Origin: Candidatus Zhuqueibacterota bacterium
Lineage (GTDB): Bacteria; Zhuqueibacterota; Zhuqueibacteria; Oceanimicrobiales; Oceanimicrobiaceae
Direction of reading: 5' to 3'
Assembly (NCBI GenBank): GCA_029262005.1
Contig: JAJDAG010000097.1
Location: 1-56,154 of the forward strand
Length of the DNA: 56,154 nt
The translations under genes were made by a program, and so were the position numbers. Position 1 is the stretch's first letter. Every line of letters begins with the position of its first letter. Below, piece after piece: positions 44,597 through 53,796 of the stretch. The notes under the pieces were generated by a model. The model was not told where the DNA came from, did not search any database, and worked only from the letters and a program-made list of their open reading frames with translations.

Positions 44597-45549
44597 TTTA
44601 TCTCTCCATTTGAATTTTCACTATTTACCTTTTCCCTGCGTTCCAAAACGCGCGATGTCTGTAACCGGACGAACTCGTTCTCATCGGCCCTGGCAGCACT
44701 TTGGAACGCAGAAAATACATCCTCCTGCCGGCTGGCGCTCAAAGCTTCCACTGCTACAATGCGCATGGCAGAATTAGTGTCTTTCAGCAACACTTTGGTA
44801 AAAGCGCGCTGTACATTTTGATTTGCGGGTAACTGTTTCAACGCTTTTGCCGCCCGCAGTCGCACACCGTCTACGGGATCATGTTCCATGGCATAAATGA
44901 GCGCCTGTTGCAGATCGATATCCGAAAATGAATCATGACCTACTGCGCGAACCGCTAAAAGTCGATGCCCCGGATGTGCTTCGCTACGAATGGTGTGCGC
45001 GAGAACACGCCGAATCGAGTCGTCATAAATGCTGCCGCGCAAAACCACATCTTGCATGGATTTGTAGTGCACCGTCACAATACCGGATTGAGGCTCATAC
45101 GCCACCAAATCAACATTTGAGATAGCTGAATCCACATCGCCTGACTCGGCAATCTCAAAACTATCAATTGGTTTCTTCTGATTCTCCGGGATAACATAGC
45201 CTAGAAAAACACCAAGCACAAGCATAACGACAGCCCCTGCAAGTTGCCTCAAAGCAGGAAATCGAAATCCGCTAACCCAACGCTGGAACCAGGATTCCTG
45301 CCAGGCCAGGCGACGTTCCGTTTGCAAACGCCGTCGCAATGCCAACCGTGACTTTTGCAGGAGCAGCCCTGTGGGCTCTGCCATACTTTTTTTCCCTAGC
45401 ATGTCGTGCAAGGAACGATATTCATCCATACGGTTGCGAACGCTTTCTTCCTGCTGCATGAGCGCTTCAAACTCATGTTTCTCTTCATCGTTAAGCTCGT
45501 CGTACAAATAAAGCGTGATGATTTTGTCAAGGTCTTTTGGCATTCTCAT
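44593..45549 (-). CDS. Anti-sigma factor with C-terminal HEAT repeats
   Basis: A 318-residue protein. The first 60 residues (DKIITLYLYDELNDEEKHEFEALMQQ) match the anti-sigma N-terminal helix bundle, here without the zinc His-Cys motif. One membrane helix lies at about 103-121. The outer part has HEAT-like repeats (residues 195-310: ALIYAMEHDPVDGVRLRAAKALKQL, then AMRIVAVEALSAS and EFVRLQTSRVLERR). It begins 21 nt behind the ECF sigma gene and would hold that sigma at the membrane, with the HEAT domain as a periplasmic sensor or protein-binding part. Confidence 0.85.
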   Translation of the reverse strand: MRMPKDLDKIITLYLYDELNDEEKHEFEALMQQEESVRNRMDEYRSLHDMLGKKSMAEPTGLLLQKSRLALRRRLQTERRLAWQESWFQRWVSGFRFPALRQLAGAVVMLVLGVFLGYVIPENQKKPIDSFEIAESGDVDSAISNVDLVAYEPQSGIVTVHYKSMQDVVLRGSIYDDSIRRVLAHTIRSEAHPGHRLLAVRAVGHDSFSDIDLQQALIYAMEHDPVDGVRLRAAKALKQLPANQNVQRAFTKVLLKDTNSAMRIVAVEALSASRQEDVFSAFQSAARADENEFVRLQTSRVLERREKVNSENSNGEIK

Positions 45550-45570
45550 GATGCATCATTCCTTTATTGT

Positions 45571-46152
45571 TCAAGCGCCAGCACGGACGTAGTCACGCAA
45601 GTGATGCTGCATTTTCTGAGTGGCACGAAACAGGCTGTTTTTGATCGTTCCCTCCGAGCAATCCATCATCGCGGCGATTTCTTTTAATTTCTTACCATAA
45701 TAATGTCGCAGCACAAATACCATTTTTTGCTTTGGCGACATGGCTTCCAGACCATATTCAATCTCCTGAGAAAGCTCTTGATTCAACAGCCACTCCTCAG
45801 GGCTTTTTCCCTTGTCCGCAAATGTAAACCGCCAGTTTTCGCTGTCAGCCTCGGGCCCGTTATCCAGAGAAAATAGCTGTGCCCGTTTTTTCTTTTTTAC
45901 AAAATTTATGCAACTGTTGACCACAATCCTGTACAGCCAGGTCGAAAATTCACTTTGAAACCGAAATCTACCTAGACTCTTATACACCCGTAAAAACACC
46001 TCCTGATAAACATCCTCGGTATCCTCTGTATTCCTGACCATGCTGAATGTGAGCTGCATCACTTGCTTGTCATATTTTCGTACAAGCGCTTCAAACGCAG
46101 CGAAATTTCCACGCTGTGCCGCTTCAATATTTGCTTTTTCTTCGGTCGTCAT
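45571..46152 (-). CDS. ECF-family RNA polymerase sigma factor
   Basis: A 193-residue sigma factor. The ATG at 46152 is chosen since it gives the normal ECF length; the frame opens at 46233, but that adds an atypical hydrophobic leader. Region 2 reads FAALEALVRKY-like then DTEDVYQEVFLRVYKSLGRF and STWLYRIVVNSCINFVKKKK; region 4 reads MSPKQKMVFVLRHYYGKKLKEIAAMM with the helix-turn-helix up to SLFRATQKM. Operon order sigma, anti-sigma, DUF4097-like protein implies an envelope-stress or surface regulon. It diverges from the kinase gene at 46256, so the shared promoter region is only about 100 nt. Confidence 0.92.
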   Translation of the reverse strand: MTTEEKANIEAAQRGNFAAFEALVRKYDKQVMQLTFSMVRNTEDTEDVYQEVFLRVYKSLGRFRFQSEFSTWLYRIVVNSCINFVKKKKRAQLFSLDNGPEADSENWRFTFADKGKSPEEWLLNQELSQEIEYGLEAMSPKQKMVFVLRHYYGKKLKEIAAMMDCSEGTIKNSLFRATQKMQHHLRDYVRAGA

Positions 46153-46255
46153 ATTCCAGATCCAATAGGTTAGACCAATATAGGCAAAAATGGTTTGCAA
46201 TTTCAACTGCTCAAAGTCATAAAAATCTTGCATTTTTATTAGGAATTGGCAACTT

Positions 46256-46921
46256 ATGGTTCATATGGCTCACAAAACTGCTGCAAACCTCATCGCTGTT
46301 GCCGGCAACATGGGCGTTGGTAAAACAACGCTTACGGAATTGCTGCACGAACAATATGGTTGGAAGACTTACTTCGAACCGCAGGCAATAAATCCATACA
46401 TTTCAGACTTTTACGAAGAAATGCAGCGCTGGGCATTTCATTCACAAATTTTTTTTCTGACCCAAAGGTTTAAAGACCACATTGCCATTCAACAAAAGGC
46501 TGAAATATGCATTCAGGATCGCACGATTTATGAAGACGCCGAGATATTCGCACAAAATCTATATTTGCGCGGCCTCATGCCGGAACGCGACTATCAATCC
46601 TATACAAGCCTTTATGAGGCCATGGTGCAATCCCTTCGGCGACCCGGACTCATTGTTTATTTGCGAGCAAGTACCTGGACGTTGATCAGTCGCATTCGCA
46701 AACGCGGTCGCGACTATGAACGCAGTGTGGACACTGAATACCTGGCTCAGCTCAACATCAGCTATGAACGCTGGATTAAGCGCATACCTAAAAGCTGGAA
46801 CCTGCTTGTCGTTGAAACGGACAATTTCAACATTAATGAGGATAAGGTTTGGCGGAAAGAAATTTTAGAGGAAATTTCCAAACGGGTGCCTGCTTTTCAG
46901 GCCAGTAATCCACAAAAATAA
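46256..46921 (+). CDS. Deoxynucleoside kinase
   Basis: A 221-residue dNK/dGK-family kinase. The P-loop GNMGVGKTT is at 17-25, the DRT motif (88-90, IQDRTIYEDAEIF) corresponds to the conserved D/E-R-S catalytic segment, and the Arg-rich lid is SRIRKRGRDYE. It phosphorylates deoxynucleosides for salvage. AGGA lies about 12 nt upstream of the ATG at 46256. It is divergent from the ECF sigma gene. An intrinsic terminator follows it at 47024-47084. Confidence 0.9.
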   Translation: MVHMAHKTAANLIAVAGNMGVGKTTLTELLHEQYGWKTYFEPQAINPYISDFYEEMQRWAFHSQIFFLTQRFKDHIAIQQKAEICIQDRTIYEDAEIFAQNLYLRGLMPERDYQSYTSLYEAMVQSLRRPGLIVYLRASTWTLISRIRKRGRDYERSVDTEYLAQLNISYERWIKRIPKSWNLLVVETDNFNINEDKVWRKEILEEISKRVPAFQASNPQK

Positions 46922-47020
46922 AAAGTGGTTAGAGCGATGGCGCGCATGGAGGAAACTATTATTGCCAGGCCATACAACGCTGACAACTTTCAACAAAATC
47001 CTTTACTGCGCAAATGGTAT

Positions 47021-48262
47021 TCAGCCAGACCAGGGCTGCACTGTTCGAACGTCGGAAACCGCCCGCATGGTCTGGCCTTTTTTTACTGACCCAGGCAATC
47101 CACTAAGTTTGACCGGTGGGATATTCAATCGGTAGATGAGTTTGTCCCGCTCATGCGCTGAAATGGACTGAGTGTATAAAGTGTGAATCCCGTTAAGGTA
47201 TGCGCTCTGTTCGGCCTGCAACTTTCCTTCGGCCACCAGCTTGTGTTGTGTTTCAAGCTGGTTTGATAAAGCGCTCTCTACAAATGGGCTGTAACAGCCT
47301 CGACCATCACTTTTGGCCTTCTGCACTTTCTGAAGCTTCTTTCTAATCTTGCGTAGATTTCTTTCACCAAAATCAAACCTGACAAACTTGCCATAATGGA
47401 GTGTGGCGTAAATAGATTCAAGAAATGCCTTTTGTTTGCGCAAGCGTGGGTTCTGGTGACCATCCAGCATATTCAGAATTGATCGTGCCTTCGCGAGATA
47501 AATGCCGGCGACTTTTTGATCATTAAGTAAACCCAATGCTGATGAAATATAGAGAAAATACCACGGATTCAAATAGCACAAAAGGCGTTTTTCTTTGATA
47601 AAAACCTCGTCATCAACCAGGCCAAGAACATGTTTGTGTGAAGCATCCAGGCAGTTTCCCTGCTCAGATTCAAGTTGAATGGCACGTTGAAAGCAGGTTA
47701 TCGCCTTGCGCAACAAGGTTGTCTGATTGAAAAAACGCCTTTCAATTAGCAGACCCCGGGCGGCATACTGTGCGAGTCCAGCCAGGTCAAAATAAACGTG
47801 ACCCAAATTTTCAAAAAGAGGAATGCTCGTTTGACATTTGTATGAAAAGCGCTCAAGCACACGTAAAAACCGGATGAGCGCATACACTGCCTTGTGCAGT
47901 TCGCATGATGTGAGGACACCCTGAATAGGAATGACGTCACTGTTTTGCAGACTCCACAGAAAGAAGTAAAGTTTTTTGGGAATATTTTTGAACAGCCCGG
48001 CAAGCTCCTTCAAACTAACGCTTTCGCTAGCAGGAATCGGCATATCCCGCAGAAAGTCAATCAACTTCTGAGAAGAAAGCTCCTTTTCGATAACATCCAC
48101 CAACTGGTGCGTTGGAATATTCACCGCATTTGTCATTTCCTGATATGCAGTAACCAGTTGATCAATACTACTAATTTGCTTGGCGCCAACAAAGCCGATG
48201 CCTGCCTTGACCGGCATTGGGCGTTTTCGTTTCCTTCTTGTTTCAGGATGCCTGTTCGCCAT
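47021..48262 (-). CDS. Hypothetical helical protein
   Basis: A 413-residue protein that I do not recognise. The start is the ATG at 48262 (MANRHPETRRKRKRP), with GGTGGA just upstream; the frame continues upstream but the extra residues look non-coding. After a basic N-terminus it is largely helical, with TPR-like spacing in GHVYFDLAGLAQYAARGLLIERRFFNQTTLLRKAITCFQRAIQLE. No catalytic motif, signal or membrane segment is seen. Its end coincides with a terminator stem for the convergent kinase gene. Confidence 0.7.
   Translation of the reverse strand: MANRHPETRRKRKRPMPVKAGIGFVGAKQISSIDQLVTAYQEMTNAVNIPTHQLVDVIEKELSSQKLIDFLRDMPIPASESVSLKELAGLFKNIPKKLYFFLWSLQNSDVIPIQGVLTSCELHKAVYALIRFLRVLERFSYKCQTSIPLFENLGHVYFDLAGLAQYAARGLLIERRFFNQTTLLRKAITCFQRAIQLESEQGNCLDASHKHVLGLVDDEVFIKEKRLLCYLNPWYFLYISSALGLLNDQKVAGIYLAKARSILNMLDGHQNPRLRKQKAFLESIYATLHYGKFVRFDFGERNLRKIRKKLQKVQKAKSDGRGCYSPFVESALSNQLETQHKLVAEGKLQAEQSAYLNGIHTLYTQSISAHERDKLIYRLNIPPVKLSGLPGSVKKGQTMRAVSDVRTVQPWSG
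47024..47084 (+). terminator. Intrinsic terminator for the deoxynucleoside kinase
   Basis: GCCAGACCA (47024-47032) pairs perfectly with TGGTCTGGC (47068-47076), reinforced by GGGC/GCCC inside, and is followed by a seven-T run (47078-47084) on the plus strand. It lies within the last codons of the convergent minus-strand gene. Confidence 0.7.
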
Positions 48263-49053
48263 GGTGTCCACCCGAGATTTTATTGAAACAACTGAGCCAG
48301 GAAGAAAGGGAAATAGCCAGGAACAGGAAGAACAAGGGAAGCGCTCAATCCCTCGCAGACTAAAAGTAAACAGCGTTGACGGCTGGGGCAGAGCCATCGG
48401 GAGAAGTCATACTTTGGAAAGACAGGTGTTAATCGGCGTTAAAGTACAAACTCACCACCGTTTGGCAAAGCCCCGGTAGTCTGACCGTCAATCTATGATA
48501 ACCACATCTCCTTTCCGCATTGCGTAGTTGCAAATCAAATGCCAGGTATTGAACCGATCATCTCCCTGATTTTTGCCTGACTATTTACATGCGCTTACAT
48601 GTTGATTTCACAGCACCTAACTCAACTTTATCACATGACATTTTGTTTTCATAATTTTACTTCAATCCCGCTGTGATATATAACAACTACATAGTTTTAT
48701 AATGGAAAACCGCAAACAATGCAATTAAAGAGCCCAACCTGTTATTTATATTAAATCTATGCGATGCTCCAAGACAAATATACAATGGTGTAATTTTTAT
48801 ATAGCGCTTTCATTGCTTTACGATGGGCAAAAACAGAGCAAGTCTTTTTACTGCAACTGCAACTGTCACTCGCTGATATATTGCTCACAGTGCCGTGATA
48901 AACTTTTTGCAAAATGGCATCTTAAAACTGAAATTTTATCAGTTTTCATCGAACAGAATGATAATCTTTAAACAATAGCAACAAGCAATTAAGTGCTCAA
49001 TGAACCCACTAAAGAAGAATTGGCACTTTCGTCTTGCACTTAACGTTAATGTC
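48263..49053. other. AT-rich intergenic region
   Basis: About 790 nt between two minus-strand genes with no supported gene; a 70-codon plus-strand frame at 48759 lacks a ribosome site. The AAAACTG/CAGTTTT hairpin at 48924-48946 is the only structure seen. The promoter of the 48262 gene should lie at its left end. Confidence 0.45.
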
Positions 49054-49683
49054 TTATTTTATCCTGTGAGCCTGAGATATCTCACCTACATTTGTGATGT
49101 AAACATCCAAATCTTTTAATATCCCATCTTCAATGTTGTATATCCAGCCATGAACTGCTAATTCCTGTCCGGATTTCCATGCATTCTGAACTATTGTTGT
49201 GTGGCATATATTTGCTACCTGCTCAACGACATTGAGTTCACACAGTAAATTGATTTTTTCTTTGTGACTCTGAAGTGAGTCAATTCTGGCTTGGTGATAT
49301 CGGTAAACATCTTTGATATTTCGCAGCCAGTTATCAACCAATCCATGCTCTTTATTGTCCATCGCCGCTTGAATGCCGCCGCAACCGTAATGGCCGCAAA
49401 CAATGATGTGTTTTACTTTTAATACTTCTACGGCGTATTGAATTACTGCCAGGCAGTTCAGGTCCGTATGGATTACGAGGTTGGCAATATTTCGGTGAAC
49501 AAATATTTCGCCCGGCCGCATACCAACAATTTCATTTGCCGGCACACGGCTGTCAGAGCAACCAACCCACAAATACTCAGGATTTTGATGTCTCGAAAGA
49601 TTTATGAAAAAATCCGGGTCTGACTTCTTTACCCTTTCTGCCCATTTCCTGTTATTTTCAAAAAGTTTTTTTAAGACTTTCAT
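49054..49683 (-). CDS. Beta-class carbonic anhydrase
   Basis: A 209-residue enzyme. The zinc ligands Cys42, His98 and Cys101 and the Asp44-Arg46 dyad (CSDSR and GHYGCGG) are all present, as in E. coli Can. It interconverts CO2 and bicarbonate in the cytoplasm, feeding carboxylases. It has no signal peptide. The ATG at 49683 lacks a strong ribosome site. It is alone, without an adjacent transporter. Confidence 0.95.
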   Translation of the reverse strand: MKVLKKLFENNRKWAERVKKSDPDFFINLSRHQNPEYLWVGCSDSRVPANEIVGMRPGEIFVHRNIANLVIHTDLNCLAVIQYAVEVLKVKHIIVCGHYGCGGIQAAMDNKEHGLVDNWLRNIKDVYRYHQARIDSLQSHKEKINLLCELNVVEQVANICHTTIVQNAWKSGQELAVHGWIYNIEDGILKDLDVYITNVGEISQAHRIK

Positions 49684-49842
49684 ATGGATGAATTTTAGGC
49701 CTTTTCAGTTTGGTTTTTCCTCACATAATATCTGCGTTTCAACCGACCGAGGATGAACGGGCACGCAACCTTCAATATGGTCTACAAGTCGCGAGAAAGC
49801 ACTGGGAAATTAGGCCCCTCCTGCCGATCTTCAAACGCTTTG

Positions 49843-50490
49843 TTAGAAGTTCACAACCTTATATTTCTTCAAAAATCTCTCGGCTTTTTTTCTGGTGGCA
49901 TTTCTTGTATTATTGAGCTGATTTTTGATGAGCTTGATAACCGGCTCTTTATTTTCAATGTTATTAAAAAAATGGTCAAATGATGTGATTGTCTTTCCAA
50001 GCGCGATATTGCGACACTCGTCTGTCTGGTATTGTGCTGTTTCAACCTTCAGAAGTTCATTGGTAATCTCTGCGGTCAGTGCTGGTTTTTCAGAGGCAAT
50101 TTTGGCCGCTCCTGCAATTACGTTAGCGGCTGTCATTAGAACCGGGCCACGGATAGGCGCAAAATACTTGTCAAAAATTTCATCGAATTTATTATCTGAA
50201 TCGACTCCAGTTAAATTAGCGAGAACATGAATAGCGCCCAACTTGAAAAAATTATTGCCGCTATCAAGATTCTTAATGAAGAAGTCTATTCTATGATAAA
50301 GTAGTTCCGGTTTTTTCTCACTGATTATACGAAGGATTTTCTCAGAACCGTACTTAACTCTGGCTTTGTCCGCGTTTAATCCGGCAAAAATCTCCGTGAG
50401 CAGTTCAGGTTTGTCGATGACTTCTCCCGCAAGTGTTTCACTGTCAACTTCTTTCCGGCTAATCTTTGTGAGTAGTTCAGATTCTGACAT
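49843..50490 (-). CDS. HEAT-repeat-like hypothetical protein
   Basis: A 215-residue helical protein beginning MSESELLTKISRKEVDSETLAGE, with GGAGATACGCC before the ATG. Repeated helix pairs such as ADKARVKYGSEKILRIISEKKPELL and FFKLGAIHVLANLTG resemble HEAT/ARM units. It is probably a cytoplasmic protein-binding scaffold. The partner is unknown; its neighbours are not functionally linked in an obvious way. Confidence 0.7.
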   Translation of the reverse strand: MSESELLTKISRKEVDSETLAGEVIDKPELLTEIFAGLNADKARVKYGSEKILRIISEKKPELLYHRIDFFIKNLDSGNNFFKLGAIHVLANLTGVDSDNKFDEIFDKYFAPIRGPVLMTAANVIAGAAKIASEKPALTAEITNELLKVETAQYQTDECRNIALGKTITSFDHFFNNIENKEPVIKLIKNQLNNTRNATRKKAERFLKKYKVVNF

Positions 50491-50720
50491 GGCGTATCTC
50501 CACTGTTATTATACTTCAAATGTGCGGCTCACGAGTGATTACTCAACCCACCCATAAAAAATAAATTCCAGCGCAATGTGCGAAGTAAGGAAGAAACAAG
50601 CGCTACACCGTCAATTGAAATCGATGACAGGTAACATTGCAGAGAAGTTAAATATTCACAAACCTAATAACATCCGACAAACAGAAAAAGAGCCTATCTT
50701 TTTTCGATTTAAAAAACCAC

Positions 50721-51491
50721 TTAGTCGCCTTCATCCTCCTTTATCTTTTTCAGCATATCGCTCGCGTTCTGGTTCCGTGGGTTCAATTCTAAAGATTTCT
50801 CATAGTATTTTTCTGCCATCTTCATATCGCCGGCCTTCATATACGCCTCTGCAAGACTGTCCCAACCGTTCGCTGACTCGGGAAATTTGTCAACATTTAA
50901 TTGAAACACACGGATTGCCCCTGCCGCGTCATTGTTTCCCAGCGCAGCATAACCAAACTCGTTAAGTGCCCTCTCCCCTTCAAAATTATAAACGCCTTTA
51001 CCGTAGTAATTCTTCTTTAGTTCAGTGTAGAGAGCAAGGGCGGCTTCAACTCCTTTCGCTCTGTAAGTTTCGCCTAATTCTTCCCCTAAAGTCATAGGCC
51101 TTGGGCGCCCGCGATGGCATGTGTGACACCACATATTGACCCGCTTGTCACCGCTTGGTTCGAGTTTGTCCAGATGTTTATTGACACTGCCGAGCATTCT
51201 CAGCATTTCCCGAGTGCGATTCTTGTTCTGATTTTCATCCGAGGCGAAGTCGTAAGTGCTCAGAGGTTTGCCTTCTTCGCCCACATGGCAATAGGAACAA
51301 CGCACGCCTAAGGCCCGTGTAAAACCCCGCATTGGAGCGCTCAATCGTGAGCCCGGCCAATCTTTCGGCAAAACCTGAAGGTTTTCAGGCTTCTCCGGCC
51401 ACGACCATTGCTCCTGTGCTTGAGAAGGAAGTGCAATAATGAAAACCAATGAAGCAATGCCACTGAAGACAGCAAAAATCCTACGAAACAT
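50721..51491 (-). CDS. Diheme c-type cytochrome with C-terminal TPRs
   Basis: A 256-residue secreted protein. The start is the ATG at 51491 behind AAAGGAGATC. After a signal peptide (to PSQAQ), haem motifs CSYCH (65-69) and CHTCH (122-126) lie in a domain resembling the photosynthetic-reaction-centre-type cytochrome c family with MRGFTRALGVRCSYCH. The last ~110 residues form TPRs (ESANGWDSLAEAYMKAGD, MAEKYYEKSLELNP). It probably transfers electrons in the periplasm. It follows the redoxin gene by 140 nt on the same strand. Confidence 0.88.
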   Translation of the reverse strand: MFRRIFAVFSGIASLVFIIALPSQAQEQWSWPEKPENLQVLPKDWPGSRLSAPMRGFTRALGVRCSYCHVGEEGKPLSTYDFASDENQNKNRTREMLRMLGSVNKHLDKLEPSGDKRVNMWCHTCHRGRPRPMTLGEELGETYRAKGVEAALALYTELKKNYYGKGVYNFEGERALNEFGYAALGNNDAAGAIRVFQLNVDKFPESANGWDSLAEAYMKAGDMKMAEKYYEKSLELNPRNQNASDMLKKIKEDEGD

Positions 51492-51586
51492 AATGATCTC
51501 CTTTTGTAAGTGCCAACGGGTCCTACCTGCCAAATCTGCACTAACCAGCTTCTTTTGATTCTCAATAAAATGACACACGCAGAGCA

Positions 51587-51607
51587 GGGTGGGGACATGC
51601 CCCACCC
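51587..51607. promoter_or_regulatory. GC-rich hairpin between redoxin and cytochrome genes
   Basis: GGGTGGGG (51587-51594) and CCCCACCC (51600-51607) form a perfect 8-bp stem with a 5-nt loop. It lies just behind the redoxin stop (51632, minus). Without a T run it may be a weak terminator or mRNA barrier that lowers expression of the cytochrome relative to the redoxin. Confidence 0.5.
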
Positions 51608-51631
51608 GTCATCCGCCATAGTGCGAAACGG

Positions 51632-52255
51632 TTATTTGGCGCCGTACTTAACCGAGCATCCGTAAGGCTGCGTCGCCTTAAGAGAGACACTCTGGCCCGC
51701 CATTACTTCCTCTAATGCTAACTGCACATAATTCTCCGCATCTTCAATGTCCGTGATTTTCGTGGAAGGCTTATCGTCGAGCGCGCCATGGTAAATCAAC
51801 ACACCGCTTTTGTCGATCACAAACATGTGGGGCGTGGTTTTAGCACCGTACAACCTGCCGACTTTTCCATCATGGTCGAGCAAGAAGGCAGTGACTGCCA
51901 TATCCTTTTCTTTGATAAGTTCATTGGCTCGCCCTGGGGTGCAGTGTCCTTGCTTACCCTCGGCGGAAGAATTTATTATCAGCCAGACCACTGCCTTTTC
52001 CGTGTAATGCTTTTGCAGTTTCTGCATGTTATTGCTGTTGTAATGTTTTTTTACGAAAGGGCAACCGGGATTAAACCATTCGAGGACGACAAGACTATCC
52101 TTATAGGCAGAGAGCGAATGCTCTATGCCGTCCGCATCCATCAGCGTGAAGTCCGGTGCTGGTTTGCCAATCACAGGTTCATCAGCTTGCACGTTTAATG
52201 CGGAGGTCAGCGAAAAACAGAGGACGAGTAGCAGTAAAACAAAATTCCATTTCAT
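51632..52255 (-). CDS. Secreted thioredoxin-like redoxin (AhpC/TSA family)
   Basis: A 207-residue protein. AAGGAG precedes the ATG. A signal peptide (to NVQA) is followed by GKPAPDFTLMDADG, the redoxin opening, and EWFNPGCPFVKKHY with a single active Cys65 in place of CxxC. A further Cys lies in QGHCTPGR and one at the C-terminus (YGCSVKY). HMFVIDKSG is the cis-Pro region. It may be a peroxidase or a thiol carrier in the periplasm. It lies between a DsbD N-domain protein and a cytochrome c on the same strand. Confidence 0.85.
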   Translation of the reverse strand: MKWNFVLLLLVLCFSLTSALNVQADEPVIGKPAPDFTLMDADGIEHSLSAYKDSLVVLEWFNPGCPFVKKHYNSNNMQKLQKHYTEKAVVWLIINSSAEGKQGHCTPGRANELIKEKDMAVTAFLLDHDGKVGRLYGAKTTPHMFVIDKSGVLIYHGALDDKPSTKITDIEDAENYVQLALEEVMAGQSVSLKATQPYGCSVKYGAK

Positions 52256-52324
52256 GTTGCATTCTCCTTAACATTGTTCCACAAATAGTGATTATTAAGT
52301 CCCAAACACCTCGGGACCGCGAAA

Positions 52325-53182
52325 TTAATTGACTTGAAAATCATAAATCACCGGTATGTCCACCTGTAAAGCCCGCTCAGAATTAAGGCCGCGCCAACCG
52401 GTTGACGAAACCAAGACCCCCCTGAGTCTCGTCGCCGGCTCGGGCGTGTAAGGCGATTTCTTCAATTTTAGTATGTGGCCTGTTTCAGTTTTTGTGGCCT
52501 CCTGTTCCGCGGCATGATCGATAATTCCGCCTTTCTCAGGAAAGAACAATATTTTCGCGAGTTCACTGCCGAGTCCAGGCGGTGGTGTCAGTTGTAGAAT
52601 GAATCCCGACTTACTGCCTGCGGCTGAAATCTGCCAACTCGAAGATGTGAGCGGCAATTTCCATCGCGTCTCTTCGAATTGTTTGACCCGGCGACTGTCC
52701 GGTTCCGGCGCTGCATTTTTGACCGGCAATTCCAGGATTAAGTCAGCCTGCCGCGGCACGCATCCATCCTTACATTCCAACCATTCCACGGTTGCCGCGA
52801 TTTTTACTGGAGCCGCCGGCACCAGCGATTTCGGTGGGCTTATTTCCGTGAGTAAAAACACCTCGTCTTTGTAACCAAAGCTGACGATGTTGCTCGACCC
52901 GAACTTATGCGGATAAGGCCATTGAATCTCACCATTTTCGAATCCTTCCGGAAGCGTCCATTTGATTTTAGTAGGCAGGCCGGAATCCCCGGGATTGCGC
53001 CAGTATGTATGCCAGCCTGCATCCATCGTCAGCCGAACAGCAACCCAAAAGGGTTTGCCCGGCTGAACGGACCTAACTTCGGATACGAGCTTTGCGTTTG
53101 TGTGGCTATCTGATACCGAAGCTGAACTCAGAGTTGCAGAGAGCACGAACAAAAGAGCGGTGAGTAAACCTAAATTTCTCAT
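52325..53182 (-). CDS. Stand-alone DsbD N-terminal-domain protein
   Basis: A 285-residue secreted protein with a signal peptide (to SSA). Residues 30-160 (PGKPFWVAVRLTMDAGWHTYWRNPGDSGLPTKI) match the thiol:disulfide interchange domain DsbD_N, with the cysteine pair Cys137 and Cys141 in WLECKDGCVP. The rest is beta-rich. The transmembrane core and the C-terminal thioredoxin domain of DsbD are missing, so it would be a periplasmic thiol carrier that depends on another reductant source. It leads the trio with the redoxin (69 nt gap) and the cytochrome c. Confidence 0.82.
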   Translation of the reverse strand: MRNLGLLTALLFVLSATLSSASVSDSHTNAKLVSEVRSVQPGKPFWVAVRLTMDAGWHTYWRNPGDSGLPTKIKWTLPEGFENGEIQWPYPHKFGSSNIVSFGYKDEVFLLTEISPPKSLVPAAPVKIAATVEWLECKDGCVPRQADLILELPVKNAAPEPDSRRVKQFEETRWKLPLTSSSWQISAAGSKSGFILQLTPPPGLGSELAKILFFPEKGGIIDHAAEQEATKTETGHILKLKKSPYTPEPATRLRGVLVSSTGWRGLNSERALQVDIPVIYDFQVN

Positions 53183-53265
53183 AGCGTACTAAATTTTCTG
53201 AATGATATTGGATGTTCTAACGGAAATCAGATTGCATTTTTATGCTGTTGCAAATAACATGATGC

Positions 53266-53685
53266 TTAAGTGCTGAGCTTTACCGCCACAAGCTTCTTTA
53301 CCTCTTCTACCCTGGCCGGAGAAGTCACCTCTAACTGAATTCCCCTGCCTTCCGCATATTTTTTCGCATTCTTTAACGTAGCGATAATCTCGGCCGGCAA
53401 ATCACTCCGCTCAATTGCTGCAACTGCTTTATCCCCGAACACAAATGTGATTTTAAAACTGTTTTCTACGGGTATGAAAAAGAACAAGTTCCGCTTCTTT
53501 TTCAAAATCTTTAATATCCAACCGGATTTCTGACTGTAATATTTCCAGTCTTCTGTTAACTCGCCGTACTTTTCTCTTAGATGATTCTTAATGTCTTCCC
53601 AATATACTGCCGACTCTCCAAGTGCCGCAAGCAAACGGTCATTATCCGGCTGAACGGACTTGTCATCAAATATACTTTCTGACAT
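53266..53685 (-). CDS. DUF3788-family protein
   Basis: A 139-residue cytoplasmic protein. The segments LTEDWKYYSQKSGWILKILKKKRNLFFFIP and the downstream basic helix match DUF3788, a family of unknown role. GGGGAAGC lies before the ATG. It is followed on the same strand by no close gene; VanZ-like and STAS-like genes lie upstream with gaps of about 110-250 nt, a loose row of small unrelated genes. Confidence 0.78.
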   Translation of the reverse strand: MSESIFDDKSVQPDNDRLLAALGESAVYWEDIKNHLREKYGELTEDWKYYSQKSGWILKILKKKRNLFFFIPVENSFKITFVFGDKAVAAIERSDLPAEIIATLKNAKKYAEGRGIQLEVTSPARVEEVKKLVAVKLST

Positions 53686-53796
53686 TTTTGCTTCCCCGAT
53701 AGGAATATAATTTTCAACAATTTTTCAAACCTCGCTTCACCGACCAAATAACGCGCAATGAGAGCCCAATGCAAGCCATTGCCATCTTCCCTTTTG

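Noticed and set aside
48759-48971. 70-codon cysteine-rich plus-strand gene
   Set aside because: It lacks a ribosome site, lies in AT-rich DNA and shows no coding bias.
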